A stretch of 64,000 nucleotides of DNA, taken from assembly GCF_028751195.1 (NCBI RefSeq), contig NZ_CP066784.1, forward strand, positions 2,170,001-2,234,000, in the 5' to 3' direction. Of this stretch, positions 9,032-17,768 are shown one piece after another (positions within the stretch are counted from its first letter, which is position 1; the number at the start of each line of letters is the position of its first letter). The notes under the pieces are model-generated. The model made no database searches and was not told where the DNA came from. It worked only from the letters and a program-made list of their open reading frames with translations. Position numbers and translations under genes: made by a program. The DNA comes from Alicyclobacillus sp. ALC3 (lineage in GTDB: Bacteria > Bacillota > Bacilli > Alicyclobacillales > Alicyclobacillaceae).

Positions 9032-9374
9032 AAAAAACCCGCCCCAGCATTGGGGCGAGCGAACTCGCGGTACCACCCAACTTTACGCAGTCATAAGCCG
9101 CCTGCCCGCGTGGGCAAGCGCACAGATGTGCGTCTCAGACGCCGGACATCGGGACCAAAGCTTCTACCCGGAATCCGGCGGGTCGTCGATAACGGGGACA
9201 CCGTTCGCGCCTACCTCTTCCTCAAGAAGGCTCAACGCAAAGACCCTTCGGAACCATACTCCTTGGCTTCTCTCACCAGGCTCCCACCCTCCCTGGCTCG
9301 CTGTCGAGACACGGCCAAGTACCATTCCTGCATCGGCCACATATGAACCTTTAGGACAACCGTCCGGTAATGCT
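9032..9374 (-). ncRNA. T-box riboswitch, methionine type, upstream of metG
   Basis: The minus strand carries the canonical T-box GGGTGGTACCGCG (9066-9078), followed by a GC-rich terminator hairpin with a six-T run (9032-9058). In Stem I, GGAA pairs with TTCC and CTTGGC with GCCAAG. Together they frame an internal loop whose 3' side reads GAGTATGG, so the specifier is ATG at 9255-9257, matching methionine. A GAGGGTGGGAG distal region also fits Stem I. Uncharged tRNA-Met should favour the antiterminator and raise metG expression. The 5' end is estimated from the promoter. Confidence 0.9.
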
Positions 9375-9380
9375 TGGATC

Positions 9381-9409
9381 ATGATAGCAGAGGCCGCGTT
9401 TACAGTCAA
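9381..9409 (-). promoter_or_regulatory. Promoter of the metG T-box transcript
   Basis: TTGACT (-35, 9404-9409) and TATCAT (-10, 9381-9386) on the minus strand are separated by 17 bases. They lie about 10 bases before the leader, consistent with a sigma-A promoter. Confidence 0.75.
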
Positions 9410-9495
9410 CGAAACCGGACCCACAGCTGTGTATACAGGCGAAAGTGCAGTGCGACGCTATACATTTTCGAGTGGCAGATCTGAGAGAGTGGGGG

Positions 9496-9523
9496 TTGCA
9501 AAATTAGTAGAACGCGGTATAGT
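9496..9523 (+). promoter_or_regulatory. Candidate promoter of abrB
   Basis: TTGCAA and TATAGT are separated by 16 bases, about 130 bases upstream of the abrB start, with AT-rich sequence following. The spacing is acceptable for sigma-A. No Spo0A box was identified with confidence. Confidence 0.45.
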
Positions 9524-9654
9524 TGAGTCAATTCAATTTTTTGCATGTGCTGATAGTCAGTCCCTAGACATCCAGCATGCAAATCGCTTTCGAAGCAAAA
9601 CCAAAACTGCAAATCCAGCTATGGAAATTAACGGAAAACCCGGAGGTGCCCAGA

Positions 9655-9894
9655 GTGAAGTCAACAGGTATTGTCCGCAAGGTAGACGAACTCGGTCGCG
9701 TAGTCATTCCGATCGAATTGCGCCGGACCCTCGGCATTGGTGAAAAGGACGCACTCGAGATTTACGTCGACGGCGACCGCATTATTCTAAAGAAATACGA
9801 ACCCGCCTGTATTTTCTGTGGGCAGGCCGACGAGATCATTCACTTTAAAGGCAAGAACATCTGCCCGTCCTGCATTGCTGAGATGAGCTCCTGA
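9655..9894 (+). CDS. abrB: AbrB-type transition-state regulator with C-terminal zinc-ribbon-like end
   Basis: The 79-residue protein starts at GTG 9655 after GGAGG and reads MKSTGIVRKVDELGRVVIP, nearly identical to the AbrB DNA-binding domain (swapped-hairpin fold). AbrB represses post-exponential genes in Bacillus. The C-terminus differs from B. subtilis AbrB: it has CIFCGQADEIIHFKGKNIC with PSCI, two CxxC pairs that could bind zinc. The open frame continues upstream, but without homology. It is the only plus-strand gene in the surrounding minus-strand run, as in Bacillus. Confidence 0.9.
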   Translation: MKSTGIVRKVDELGRVVIPIELRRTLGIGEKDALEIYVDGDRIILKKYEPACIFCGQADEIIHFKGKNICPSCIAEMSS

Positions 9895-9901
9895 GTGAAA
9901 A

Positions 9902-9950
9902 GCACAAAAAAGGAGGTGTTCCAGATACTGGAACACCTCCTTTTTTGTGC
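9902..9950. terminator. Bidirectional terminator between abrB and rsmI
   Basis: A perfect 23-bp inverted repeat (9902-9924 and 9928-9950) has a 3-base loop. A-tracts and T-tracts flank the GC-rich stem, so it can terminate both abrB (plus) and rsmI (minus). Confidence 0.92.
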
Positions 9951-9973
9951 CCAATCTTAGGCTTAACCTGGCG

Positions 9974-10846
9974 TCAAGGCAGCGTCAGGCGATACAAGTC
10001 TCTCCTGCGGACGCCGTGTGACAGAGCTGCCTCCTGCACCGCTTCGGAATGACTCATTCCCTCTGCCATGGCCCTTCGCACTGCCGCGACGGCCTGCGCA
10101 AGCGATGTTGCTTCTACAACACCCTCATCGCCTCTTTGCGACACAACTGCCGCGAGCACAATCACGTATTCACCACGTGGATGAACCTCTGTCACGTACC
10201 GGGCGAGTTCGATCAATGTACCTCGAGCAAACCCTTCATGTCGTTTCGTCAATTCCTTTGCCAGTACCGCCTGTCGCTCCGGCCACCGTTCCGCTAGTTT
10301 CTCCAGAGTGCCGACCAGGCGGTGTGGCGATTCATACAACACGACCGATCCCAGCGCGCGATCGAGGTCGTCGAGCACCTTCCGAAGTTCGCGGTTGACG
10401 CGCGGCAGAAAGCCGACAAATGTAAATGGCAGCGATGGTAGACCGCTTGCGACGATGGCTGCCAAAACAGCACTTGGCCCAGGCACAGGCACTACCGGGA
10501 CTCCCTGCTTAATCGCCAGGCCGACTGCGTCATCTCCAGGGTCTGAGATCCCTGGAGTACCAGCGTCCGTGACAAGCGCGATCGTTTTGCCTTCACTCCA
10601 CCAACGCATCAGGTCGGGTGCCCGATCGCGCAGGTTGTGCTCGTGATAGCTGACCAGCTGCTGCGGGTGGATGTCAAAGTGCGTGAGCAGCTTGCGCGTC
10701 TGGCGCGTGTCTTCAGCCGCCACCACATCCGCAGTCCGCAACACGTCAAGCAGCCGCAACGACACATCCTGCAAGTTGCCGATCGGCGTGCTGCAAACGT
10801 ACAGTCGCGGACCCTCTGTCGCGAAACTCGCCACCATCTCCGTCAT
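9974..10846 (-). CDS. rsmI: 16S rRNA C1402 ribose 2'-O-methyltransferase RsmI
   Basis: RsmI methylates the ribose of C1402 in 16S rRNA. The 290-residue protein shows the family motifs LYVCSTPIGNLQDVSLR, VAAEDTRQT, LVTDAGTPGISDPG and VPVPGPSAVLAA, then LPFTFVGFLPR. It is the last gene of the minus-strand run before the convergent abrB. A strong hairpin and direct repeats separate it from yabA. Confidence 0.95.
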   Translation of the reverse strand: MTEMVASFATEGPRLYVCSTPIGNLQDVSLRLLDVLRTADVVAAEDTRQTRKLLTHFDIHPQQLVSYHEHNLRDRAPDLMRWWSEGKTIALVTDAGTPGISDPGDDAVGLAIKQGVPVVPVPGPSAVLAAIVASGLPSLPFTFVGFLPRVNRELRKVLDDLDRALGSVVLYESPHRLVGTLEKLAERWPERQAVLAKELTKRHEGFARGTLIELARYVTEVHPRGEYVIVLAAVVSQRGDEGVVEATSLAQAVAAVRRAMAEGMSHSEAVQEAALSHGVRRRDLYRLTLP

Positions 10847-10863
10847 AGATAACCCTCACTAGA

Positions 10864-10930
10864 GCGGCCGGCCACTGTTTGGCCGGCCGCTTGTCGATAC
10901 AAAGCGTACTTTGTATACAAAGCGTACTTT
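10864..10930. repeat. Hairpin and 18-bp direct repeats between yabA and rsmI
   Basis: GCGGCCGGCCA (10864-10874) pairs perfectly with 10880-10890 across a 5-base loop. Next to it TACAAAGCGTACTTT occurs twice, 18 bases apart (10898 and 10916), and CTTTGTATACAAAG (10909-10922) is a perfect 14-bp palindrome. There is no T-tract, so it looks more like an mRNA-processing, attenuation or operator region than a terminator. Confidence 0.6.
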
Positions 10931-10933
10931 TTC

Positions 10934-11233
10934 TCACTTCTGAAGAAAAGCCATACAGAACAGACACTCGCCCTCTGTCCGCAAACTTCCGTACTTAACG
11001 TTGCAAATGTGAAAACCCTCTTGGTAGATACGAAGCAAATTCTCTTTGCCCGGACGTGCCCCATCTCCATCCGGACGGGTCCCCTGTCGAGCTAACTGCA
11101 CTTCTTGTTCGAGCCGCTGATTTTCTTCGATCAACGCCAAGATCTTCTCTCGCAAGGCGCCGATCTCTGTGTAGAGTTCTCCAACACGCTCCTCGAGATT
11201 GGCGACTTCGACGAACAGCGACTGTCTATCCAT
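10934..11233 (-). CDS. yabA: Replication initiation control protein YabA
   Basis: YabA tethers DnaA to the sliding clamp and limits re-initiation of replication. The 99-residue protein has an N-terminal coiled coil (about residues 5-50, rich in Glu, Leu and Ile) and the C-terminal zinc element FHICNVKYG with ECLFCMAFL. Length and layout match the family. Its ATG overlaps the ricT stop by one base (TAATG). Confidence 0.92.
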   Translation of the reverse strand: MDRQSLFVEVANLEERVGELYTEIGALREKILALIEENQRLEQEVQLARQGTRPDGDGARPGKENLLRIYQEGFHICNVKYGSLRTEGECLFCMAFLQK

Positions 11234-11892
11234 TACAACACGACGCCCTGTTCTTGGTAGGTGTCATTTTCAAACTTCAGACAGCACATCAAGCGACCGC
11301 AGAGGCCAGAAATTTTCGTCGGATTGAGCGACAGACTCTGGTCTTTTGCCATCCGGATGGAGACCGGATCAAACTCGCCCATCCACGTGCTACAACACAG
11401 CAGCCGCCCACACGGCCCAATGCCGCCAAGCACTTTCGCCTCGTCGCGCACGCCAATTTGTCGGAGCTCAATTCGAACACGAAAGACGGACGCAAGGTCC
11501 TTCACGAGTTCACGGAAGTCCACGCGACCCTCCGCAGTAAAATAGAAAATCAGTTTATTGCGGTCAAACGTGTACTCTGCGTCGACTAGCTTCATCTCCA
11601 GCTTGTGCGCGCTGACTTTCTCGCGAAAGACCCGCATTGAATCTTGCGCCCGACGATGATTGTCGTCTACTGTCGCGGCGTCCTTCGCTGTGGCTACGCG
11701 CATAACGCGCTTAAGCGGCAAGACCACGTCGTCATCGCCGACAACGCGCTCCCCAATCACAACCTCACCGTATTCAACCCCTCGGGTTGTCTCCACGATG
11801 ACGTGGTCGTTGCGATTCAGTTTTTCATCGCCGGGATCAAAATAATAGACCTTACCAGCAGGTTTGAACCGAACACCCACTACGTTATACAT
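11233..11892 (-). CDS. ricT: PSP1-domain regulator RicT (YaaT)
   Basis: RicT works with RicA and RicF (the Y-complex) in RNase Y-dependent mRNA maturation and in sporulation, competence and biofilm control. The 219-residue product has the PSP1 core: [32 protein letters not shown] and [14 protein letters not shown], then [14 protein letters not shown]. The clustered cysteines fit the reported Fe-S binding. It is shorter than the B. subtilis protein (about 275 residues, recalled), missing mainly the C-terminal tail. ATG follows AAAGGGGG and overlaps the end of holB. Confidence 0.92.
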   Translation of the reverse strand: MYNVVGVRFKPAGKVYYFDPGDEKLNRNDHVIVETTRGVEYGEVVIGERVVGDDDVVLPLKRVMRVATAKDAATVDDNHRRAQDSMRVFREKVSAHKLEMKLVDAEYTFDRNKLIFYFTAEGRVDFRELVKDLASVFRVRIELRQIGVRDEAKVLGGIGPCGRLLCCSTWMGEFDPVSIRMAKDQSLSLNPTKISGLCGRLMCCLKFENDTYQEQGVVL

Positions 11893-12853
11893 TCGCTAAC
11901 CCCCTTTGCACCCGGATACACATCTGCTCCAAGTTCAAGAGCGGCGCGATATGAGATTGCAGCCGCACCTTTGCGTCCAAAATTCGTTCCACGACAGCTG
12001 CAATCTGAGCAGGTGTCGCAAGTTTCGCCTGTTCCGACAGTTCTTGCGAAAAATCGGAGAAGCGAATGTATGCCGATTGGCCAAGCGCCATGTGCATGAC
12101 GTCGCGCAGCCACAGGGATAACAACTGGAGTGCATCTGCAGGGCTTAAACGACCAGCAGACTTCATGAATAAATCTGCAAGCTCAAGGGGCGATGCAGAG
12201 CGAGACAGACAACTCCTTGACCATTGTATCATCGGCGAGACAAAAGCCGCAAACACATCGCCAGGCTCCTCCAGCTGCGTGGAACCCTCGGCGTCAGACA
12301 CAAGCAGAGTTGGCGGATCGGGGTCTTCCCAAAGGTCGCCTGCATCGGTTGTATACGTAAAGGTTCGCGACAAAATCGTCGGTAACACACCGCGCGCATG
12401 CACGGCCGTAAGCAGTGCAATGATGGGAAGAGCCGGCTCTTCGAGTGTTTTTAAGAGCCTGTTCGCAGCCGCTGGCGTAGCCTTGTCGATGCCGTGAATG
12501 ATGTAGACTAAAGCGCCCCCGGCGTGCGGTCGTCGACTCAGTCTCGCCTGCAAAGCCTCGACCGCCGCGGTTTTGATGCCGCCAGCAGCGATCCCGTCGA
12601 GAACGTGCACATCCGGGTGATTGCCATCGGTCACAGCTCTGCAAGCCGCGCACTCTCCGCACGGAGCTGGGGATTCGGTGCAAACAAGGTACTTAGCCAA
12701 ATATTCCGTCAGTTTTCTCGAACGTTCGCGTTCTCCGACAAACAGCTGCGCATGCGGAACGACGCCCTGTTCCAACCGATGATATAAGTCAAGCAACGAC
12801 TCGCTCTTGACAGGCCACTCCGGGAACGGCCTCAACGTTCGGTCCACACCCAC
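11885..12853 (-). CDS. holB: DNA polymerase III delta' subunit
   Basis: Delta' is part of the clamp loader. The 322-residue protein carries CGECAACRAV (zinc module), PDVHVLDG, VYIIHGIDKAT and NRLLKTLEEP. The Walker A region is degenerate (LFVGERERSRKL), as expected for a non-ATP-binding delta'. The start codon is uncertain: GTG at 12853 or a nearby in-frame GTG. In B. subtilis yaaR lies between darA and holB. Here only 46 bases separate them, so yaaR is absent from this position. Confidence 0.9.
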   Translation of the reverse strand: MGVDRTLRPFPEWPVKSESLLDLYHRLEQGVVPHAQLFVGERERSRKLTEYLAKYLVCTESPAPCGECAACRAVTDGNHPDVHVLDGIAAGGIKTAAVEALQARLSRRPHAGGALVYIIHGIDKATPAAANRLLKTLEEPALPIIALLTAVHARGVLPTILSRTFTYTTDAGDLWEDPDPPTLLVSDAEGSTQLEEPGDVFAAFVSPMIQWSRSCLSRSASPLELADLFMKSAGRLSPADALQLLSLWLRDVMHMALGQSAYIRFSDFSQELSEQAKLATPAQIAAVVERILDAKVRLQSHIAPLLNLEQMCIRVQRGLANV

Positions 12854-12899
12854 TCACCCTCACGTCTGTAACTTGTCCTCGTTGTTGATTCGACTGTCG

Positions 12900-13229
12900 T
12901 TAGAACTGCTCGAATTGTGCAACATCAACAACGAACACGGTAGCTCCTCCGACTTGCACGGTCACCGGGTAAGGCACGTACGACTCAAGTTGATTGCCCA
13001 TGGGTGACATCGGTGTCACGACCTGCTCTCGCGACCGACAACTGGCCTGGATTACCTTGAGGACCTCGTCCACCTGTTCGTCCTGCGTACCGATCATAAA
13101 CGTCGAGTTCCCTGCGTGCAGGAATCCGCCGGTGCTTGCTAACTTCGTCGCCCGGATTCCTTGTTTGACCAAGTTTTGCGCCAGCCGTGCGCTGTCCTTG
13201 TCCTGCACAACTGCCAAGATCAGCTTCAT
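12900..13229 (-). CDS. darA: Cyclic-di-AMP receptor DarA (YaaQ, PII-like)
   Basis: DarA is a PII-like trimer that binds c-di-AMP. The 109-residue protein reads MKLILAVVQDKDSARLAQNL, then RATKLASTGGFLHAGNSTFM and IGTQDEQVDEVL, which are the ligand-binding signatures. ATG at 13229 is preceded by GGGGTGGTGAGG. A longer frame upstream runs into tmk and lacks homology. It follows tmk with 2 bases between genes. Confidence 0.93.
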   Translation of the reverse strand: MKLILAVVQDKDSARLAQNLVKQGIRATKLASTGGFLHAGNSTFMIGTQDEQVDEVLKVIQASCRSREQVVTPMSPMGNQLESYVPYPVTVQVGGATVFVVDVAQFEQF

Positions 13230-13231
13230 CC

Positions 13232-13864
13232 TCACCACCCCTTTACTGACAACAAATTCGAGACACTCTGCCAAATCTCCTGCTCTAGCTCGTCAGGCGA
13301 AGACAGCGCGTTGAGCACTTTCACCCGTTCTGGTTGCAGAGCGGCAATGTCCAAGAACGCCTGCCGCACAGTGCTAAAGTATTCATCGTCACGCTGTTCG
13401 ATTCTGTCCACAGCCGCGGCACCGCGCGTCTTTCTGACGCGCACTTTGCTTTCTTCCACAGGCAAGTCAAACAGAAACGTCAGGTCTGGTGTCAGACCGC
13501 CCGTGGCAAAGCGGTTCACTTCGCGCACGAGTTCGATCCCGATGCCTAGACCCGCTCCCTGATAGGCGATACTCGCATCGACAAAGCGGTCGCAAACGAC
13601 AATTTTACCTTGCTCGAGGGCAGGTCGAATCACCTCACCGACTAGCTGTGCACGAGACGCCGCGTACAGCAAGGCCTCAGATTTCGCAACCATCGAGTCC
13701 GACTGCGCAGACAAAAGCAACTCTCGAATGACGTCCCCAATCGGCGTGCCGCCAGGCTCCCGCGTCCACAGCACGTGTTGACCCACGGCTTCGAGACGCG
13801 TTTGTAACCTTGTGACCTGTGTACTCTTGCCTGCCCCATCAATGCCCTCAAATGTGATAAACAA
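13232..13864 (-). CDS. tmk: Thymidylate kinase
   Basis: Tmk phosphorylates dTMP to dTDP. The 210-residue protein has the P-loop in FITFEGIDGAGKSTQ, the substrate motif TREPGGTPIGDVIRELLL and the DR(F/Y) motif in VVCDRFVDASIAYQGAG. Length is normal. A TTG start at 13864 gives the family N-terminus MFITFEG. It is tightly linked to yaaO upstream (9 bases) and darA downstream. Confidence 0.95.
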   Translation of the reverse strand: MFITFEGIDGAGKSTQVTRLQTRLEAVGQHVLWTREPGGTPIGDVIRELLLSAQSDSMVAKSEALLYAASRAQLVGEVIRPALEQGKIVVCDRFVDASIAYQGAGLGIGIELVREVNRFATGGLTPDLTFLFDLPVEESKVRVRKTRGAAAVDRIEQRDDEYFSTVRQAFLDIAALQPERVKVLNALSSPDELEQEIWQSVSNLLSVKGW

Positions 13865-13873
13865 AGCTCTTCG

Positions 13874-15376
13874 TCATCCTCTCTCTGCAGGCGCACCTTC
13901 AGCGACAACTGCCAGTGTCCCATCAGCCTTCAGTCCGTGGACCTCTGTGCCTTCGGCGCGCAGCGTCTGAAGCAAGTCCACTGTCTCTTCGTCAAGCACC
14001 TGTCCAGGCCAGATTACGGGGACTCCTGGAGGGTACGGCGTGATCGGCAGGGCAGCGATACGCCCCTTACAAGCGGTGAGTGAAGTGTATTCCCGCTCTG
14101 CTAGCCACACTGCGCGAGGCGGCATAGCGAAGCGAATGGCGGCGTGCGCAGCAACAGGCGACAACCGCATATGCTCTCTCTGTGTAAACAGTTCGGCGAC
14201 AGGCGCTTCTGCCGCCAGCCACCGAGCCAAGATGTCCTGATACGAACTCACCACCGCAGGCGTGACGCCAAACCCAAAAATCGACAGAACCCCCTCGGCA
14301 TCTGCGTACTCCGGAAACAGTCCAGCCTGTTCAAGTTGCTTCTGGAGCCGCCGACTGGCGGAAAGGGCAGTGCCGCGTTCGAATCTGCGCAAAAAATCCC
14401 GTGTGTTTCGACCGCAGTAATGATTTGCACCGACGCGGCCTGGAAGTTCGTCATTCCACAGCGGTCGCAGCACTTCGTACGCATGTTGTGCTGCTGCCTC
14501 GCCCTCAAGTCGCAACCAAGCCTGTGCTGCATCAAGCGATGCCAGGAGCAGATAAGATGGACTCGTAGTCGTCAGGTTGTACAGCGCGTCGGCAATTCGC
14601 TCGGGGGTGACCCGCGATTTTCGGACGTGTACCCAGGCCACCTGTGTAAGTCCTGGCAATGTCTTATGCACGCTGTGCACGACGACGTCCGCCCCTTGTG
14701 CGACGCTGTGCGGTGGAAGCGCACGGTGCAGGCCAAAATGCGCACCGTGCGCTTCGTCCACGATGATTGGCAACCCCTGCTCGTGCACAAGGCTCGCAAT
14801 GGCGCCAACGTCGGCAGCATCGCCACGATAAGTCGGGGATGTGAGGTAGACGGCGCCAATATCCCCACTGCCACGGTGTGCCTGAAGGACCTGCGCGACG
14901 TCTTCGAGCTTCGGCACGCCCAGCCGTTCTGCGCTGGGACCAAACCAGCCTGTCGGCAGAATTGGGATTGCACCTGCTTGCACTAAGCCACGCCACGCAC
15001 TGACGTGGAAGGGATTGAGAAAGAGTACAGACTGGCCTTCCCGGACGACCCCGGCGATGGCAGCCATCACCCCTGCGCTCGAACCGTTGACGCTGTAGAG
15101 GCAGGTGTCTGAACCGTAGTGCGTTGCAGCGAGCGCTGCAGACTCGGCGATGCACTCCTTGGCGTCGTGTAAGTTGTCGAGTCCGGGCAACTCCGTTAAG
15201 TCGATTAGCGGTGCAGAACCCAGCCAGGTCGACAACACCCCGGGCAAGACGCGCCCCTGTTGGTGGCCGGGTACGTGCAAAGGGAAGCGCGAACGCTGTA
15301 CCTGGACGGTTAACTGACGCAGAATTGGGGTCTCGCCTAGCACCTTCTGCACTCTCCCTACACGACCTGTACGCAA
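13874..15376 (-). CDS. Orn/Lys/Arg decarboxylase family PLP enzyme (YaaO-like)
   Basis: The 500-residue protein is a fold-type I PLP enzyme of the ornithine/lysine/arginine decarboxylase family. It has GSSAGVMAAIAGVV (PLP phosphate region), IIVDEAHGAHFGLH (aspartate facing the PLP ring nitrogen) and the Schiff-base lysine in VVHSVHKTLPG. PFHVPGHQQG-type sequence at the N-terminus fits YaaO/SpeA-like members. The substrate is not predictable from sequence. TTG at 15376 lacks a clear Shine-Dalgarno, and GTG at 15352 is an alternative start. Confidence 0.85.
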   Translation of the reverse strand: MRTGRVGRVQKVLGETPILRQLTVQVQRSRFPLHVPGHQQGRVLPGVLSTWLGSAPLIDLTELPGLDNLHDAKECIAESAALAATHYGSDTCLYSVNGSSAGVMAAIAGVVREGQSVLFLNPFHVSAWRGLVQAGAIPILPTGWFGPSAERLGVPKLEDVAQVLQAHRGSGDIGAVYLTSPTYRGDAADVGAIASLVHEQGLPIIVDEAHGAHFGLHRALPPHSVAQGADVVVHSVHKTLPGLTQVAWVHVRKSRVTPERIADALYNLTTTSPSYLLLASLDAAQAWLRLEGEAAAQHAYEVLRPLWNDELPGRVGANHYCGRNTRDFLRRFERGTALSASRRLQKQLEQAGLFPEYADAEGVLSIFGFGVTPAVVSSYQDILARWLAAEAPVAELFTQREHMRLSPVAAHAAIRFAMPPRAVWLAEREYTSLTACKGRIAALPITPYPPGVPVIWPGQVLDEETVDLLQTLRAEGTEVHGLKADGTLAVVAEGAPAERG

Positions 15377-15546
15377 GGTGTACGGTGCGGGCGACTGTGC
15401 CTCCCGTTTCGCGTGGCCGCGTTCACTGTACCGCTATCATACTGGATTACACGCAGCACATACAAAAAGAAAAGGCATCGCACACACGGGAGAGTCCCCG
15501 GGGGTCGATGCCCATGACGCCATGAATCTCGCAACTTGCTGCAACT

Positions 15547-15756
15547 CTAAGAAATTGCAGCCAGCCAAATTTGTTTCATGCGTTCGATGTAATACCGGTA
15601 CTTTACATCCGTCACGTCCGAAACGACAATATCGTGTTCACACTCTGTGCACAGGAACTGCCCAACAATGTGAATGCCCGCGGTTCGCTCGTGACCGCAA
15701 ACGATACAAGTCTCCACTTTGGACGGTTCGGCCCGCGCGCCAATTTGTTCTGTCAT
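15547..15756 (-). CDS. csfB: Anti-sigma-G/E factor Gin (CsfB)
   Basis: Gin/CsfB is a small zinc protein made in the forespore that inhibits sigma-G early and sigma-E. The 69-residue product has the two CxxC pairs in ETCIVCGHERTAGIHI and LCTECEHDIV, followed by SDVTDVKYRYYIERM, as in the Bacillus protein. ATG at 15756 follows AGGTGGAAGAA at ideal spacing. A longer open frame upstream is not needed. It keeps its Bacillus position near yaaO and bofA. Confidence 0.9.
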   Translation of the reverse strand: MTEQIGARAEPSKVETCIVCGHERTAGIHIVGQFLCTECEHDIVVSDVTDVKYRYYIERMKQIWLAAIS

Positions 15757-15927
15757 TTCTTCCACCTGCCTGACTGTCATCGCAACTTTCTCTAGTAAAC
15801 AGTATGACACTGTCCACCAACGGTTATACACCTCACGCAGTCGCGGGCACTACCACGGTATGTAGCGTTGTTGCGACACGTGCCTGGGTGTGCAAGAATG
15901 CGTGCCCGGGATGAGAAGTGACGACTA

Positions 15928-15936
15928 TGCTATAAT
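15928..15936 (+). promoter_or_regulatory. Extended -10 promoter of the flippase-like gene
   Basis: TGCTATAAT is an extended -10 (TGnTATAAT), 33 bases before the GTG start. No good -35 is seen at 17 bases, which is usual for extended -10 promoters. Confidence 0.6.
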
Positions 15937-15968
15937 TCTCTTGCTCCATGGGACAGGGGGGGAACTTG

Positions 15969-17630
15969 GTGCAGCGCAGAAGCCTGACGCGCGGCGCGTC
16001 GGTGATGGTTGTCAGCGTCGCAGTGGCTAAGGTCTTGGGTATCCTCTATATCGTCCCACTGACCTCCCTGATTCACAGAGAAGGATTAGGTATCTACTCG
16101 AATGCGTACGCGCTCTACGCAATTCTTTTGACCCTCGCGACATCTGGATTTCCGACCGCCATGGGAAAAGTGGTATCGGAGCGCTTGGCGTTGCACCGCT
16201 ACGCGGAAGTCGAACAAATCTATCGGGTCACGATGCGGGCGCTGTGGCTGTTTGCTTTCATCCTGGCAGTTGCGATGTGGTTTGGTGCGCCCTTGTACAG
16301 TCATTTAGTCGCACTGCGCGACCCTAGCGGCGCGTCCCGTTACCTAGTGTTAACAATCCGCGCCCTTGCGCCAAGCGTACTCATTGTCCCGGCAATGAGC
16401 GGACTGCGCGGTTACCTGCAAGGGTTTCAGCGGCTGGAACCGTCCGGGTACTCGCAAGCTGTGGAACAGTTCTTTCGCGTCTTAGCCATGGTGGTCGGCG
16501 CCGCCATCGTCATGCGAGTGACCCACAACAACATCTCCGACGGCGCTGCTGCCGCTACCTTCGGCGCCTTTATCGGCGCGCTCGCAGGGATGGCTCTGTT
16601 GCAACTGGCGGTGACACGCCTGCGCCGTGAATTCCGCCGAGAGCGACGCGCCAGTAAGGCAGCGAGGCATTCAGGCCTCACCAACGCACAGGTGCTTAGG
16701 TCCCTCTTCCACGTCGGTCTGCCCATCAGTTTGGCGGCGCTCGTGGTTCCCATCTCGAACTTAGTTGACTCCGTCACCGTACAAAACCTGCTCATGGTCT
16801 CGGGTGAGAACCTGCGTACGGCGACGGCGCAGTACGGCATCTTGTCGCGCCAGGCTTTTCAACTGGTCCAGTTGCCACTCGCCTTCGGTATGGCCGTAGG
16901 GGCATCCGTTCTACCGTCAATTTCGCATGCGAAAGCTGTGAACGACCAACAGACAATTGAGCGCAATGTCGTCGGCACCATCCGGTCCATGTTCTTTATG
17001 AGCTTCCCGATTGCAGCGAGCCTACTGATGCTCGGGCGACCTGTTGATATTCTGCTGTTTGGCGGCACAGAAGGCGCGCTAATCATCTCCGGGGTGTCCT
17101 TTATGGGCATTCTGAGCAGCCTTGAACTCATTTCGACGTACATGCTGCAGGGGCTTGGGAGCCTGATGCGACCCGTACGCAACATGTTCATTGGGGTCAC
17201 GATAAAACTGATTTTAAACCTCACCCTCATCCCCCACTACCACATCATGGGCGCTGCCGTTGCGACGACCGTCGGTTACTTGTTCTCTTCCATGCTGAAC
17301 ATTCTCGCGGTGCGCAAGTATGGACATTTGAAATTCTCTGTGTGGCGACTCTCTGGCCCGATGATCGCAGCTGCTATACCGCTGTGTTTGACTCTTGGCG
17401 GTGTGAGCTTTGTGGCGTATCACGCTGCACATGCGCTCTACGGCGGCGCAGACCGCTTCGTGGCACTGACCCAGATTGTACTTGCACTGCTCGTCGGCAC
17501 TGTTGTATATGTGGTCGCCGCGATTGTCATGCGCGCTGTCTCCGCGGCCGAGCTGAAACGCCTTCCGGTCGTTGGCAGCCGCCTTTCCCGCCTCGCAGGA
17601 CAACTGCAAAGCTCCCGCACCGCTGTCTGA
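15969..17630 (+). CDS. Lipid-linked oligosaccharide flippase-like membrane protein (SpoVB/MurJ superfamily)
   Basis: This is a polytopic membrane protein of about 553 residues with 12-14 hydrophobic segments and the MVF/polysaccharide-export pattern. It begins RSLTRGASVMVVSVAVAKVL and contains PAMSGLRGYLQGFQRLEPSGYSQAVEQFFR and LMVSGENLRTATAQYG-like loops. Such proteins flip lipid II or other undecaprenyl-linked sugars, and SpoVB acts in spore cortex synthesis. GTG at 15969 follows AGGGGGGGAA and is preferred. ATG at 15948 lies only about 12 bases after the -10. Which substrate it moves cannot be told. Confidence 0.82.
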   Translation: MQRRSLTRGASVMVVSVAVAKVLGILYIVPLTSLIHREGLGIYSNAYALYAILLTLATSGFPTAMGKVVSERLALHRYAEVEQIYRVTMRALWLFAFILAVAMWFGAPLYSHLVALRDPSGASRYLVLTIRALAPSVLIVPAMSGLRGYLQGFQRLEPSGYSQAVEQFFRVLAMVVGAAIVMRVTHNNISDGAAAATFGAFIGALAGMALLQLAVTRLRREFRRERRASKAARHSGLTNAQVLRSLFHVGLPISLAALVVPISNLVDSVTVQNLLMVSGENLRTATAQYGILSRQAFQLVQLPLAFGMAVGASVLPSISHAKAVNDQQTIERNVVGTIRSMFFMSFPIAASLLMLGRPVDILLFGGTEGALIISGVSFMGILSSLELISTYMLQGLGSLMRPVRNMFIGVTIKLILNLTLIPHYHIMGAAVATTVGYLFSSMLNILAVRKYGHLKFSVWRLSGPMIAAAIPLCLTLGGVSFVAYHAAHALYGGADRFVALTQIVLALLVGTVVYVVAAIVMRAVSAAELKRLPVVGSRLSRLAGQLQSSRTAV

Positions 17631-17768
17631 ACACCAAGGCGGTATAATCTGACACTCGCTCACACACCCTACAGTTGGTCAAATCTTGCGCGATGCCTGC
17701 TCCGACCTGAAGTAGAATCAGTCAGTCAGGTACAGAGGGTCCGCGACTACACCCGGGGAGTGATTGAT

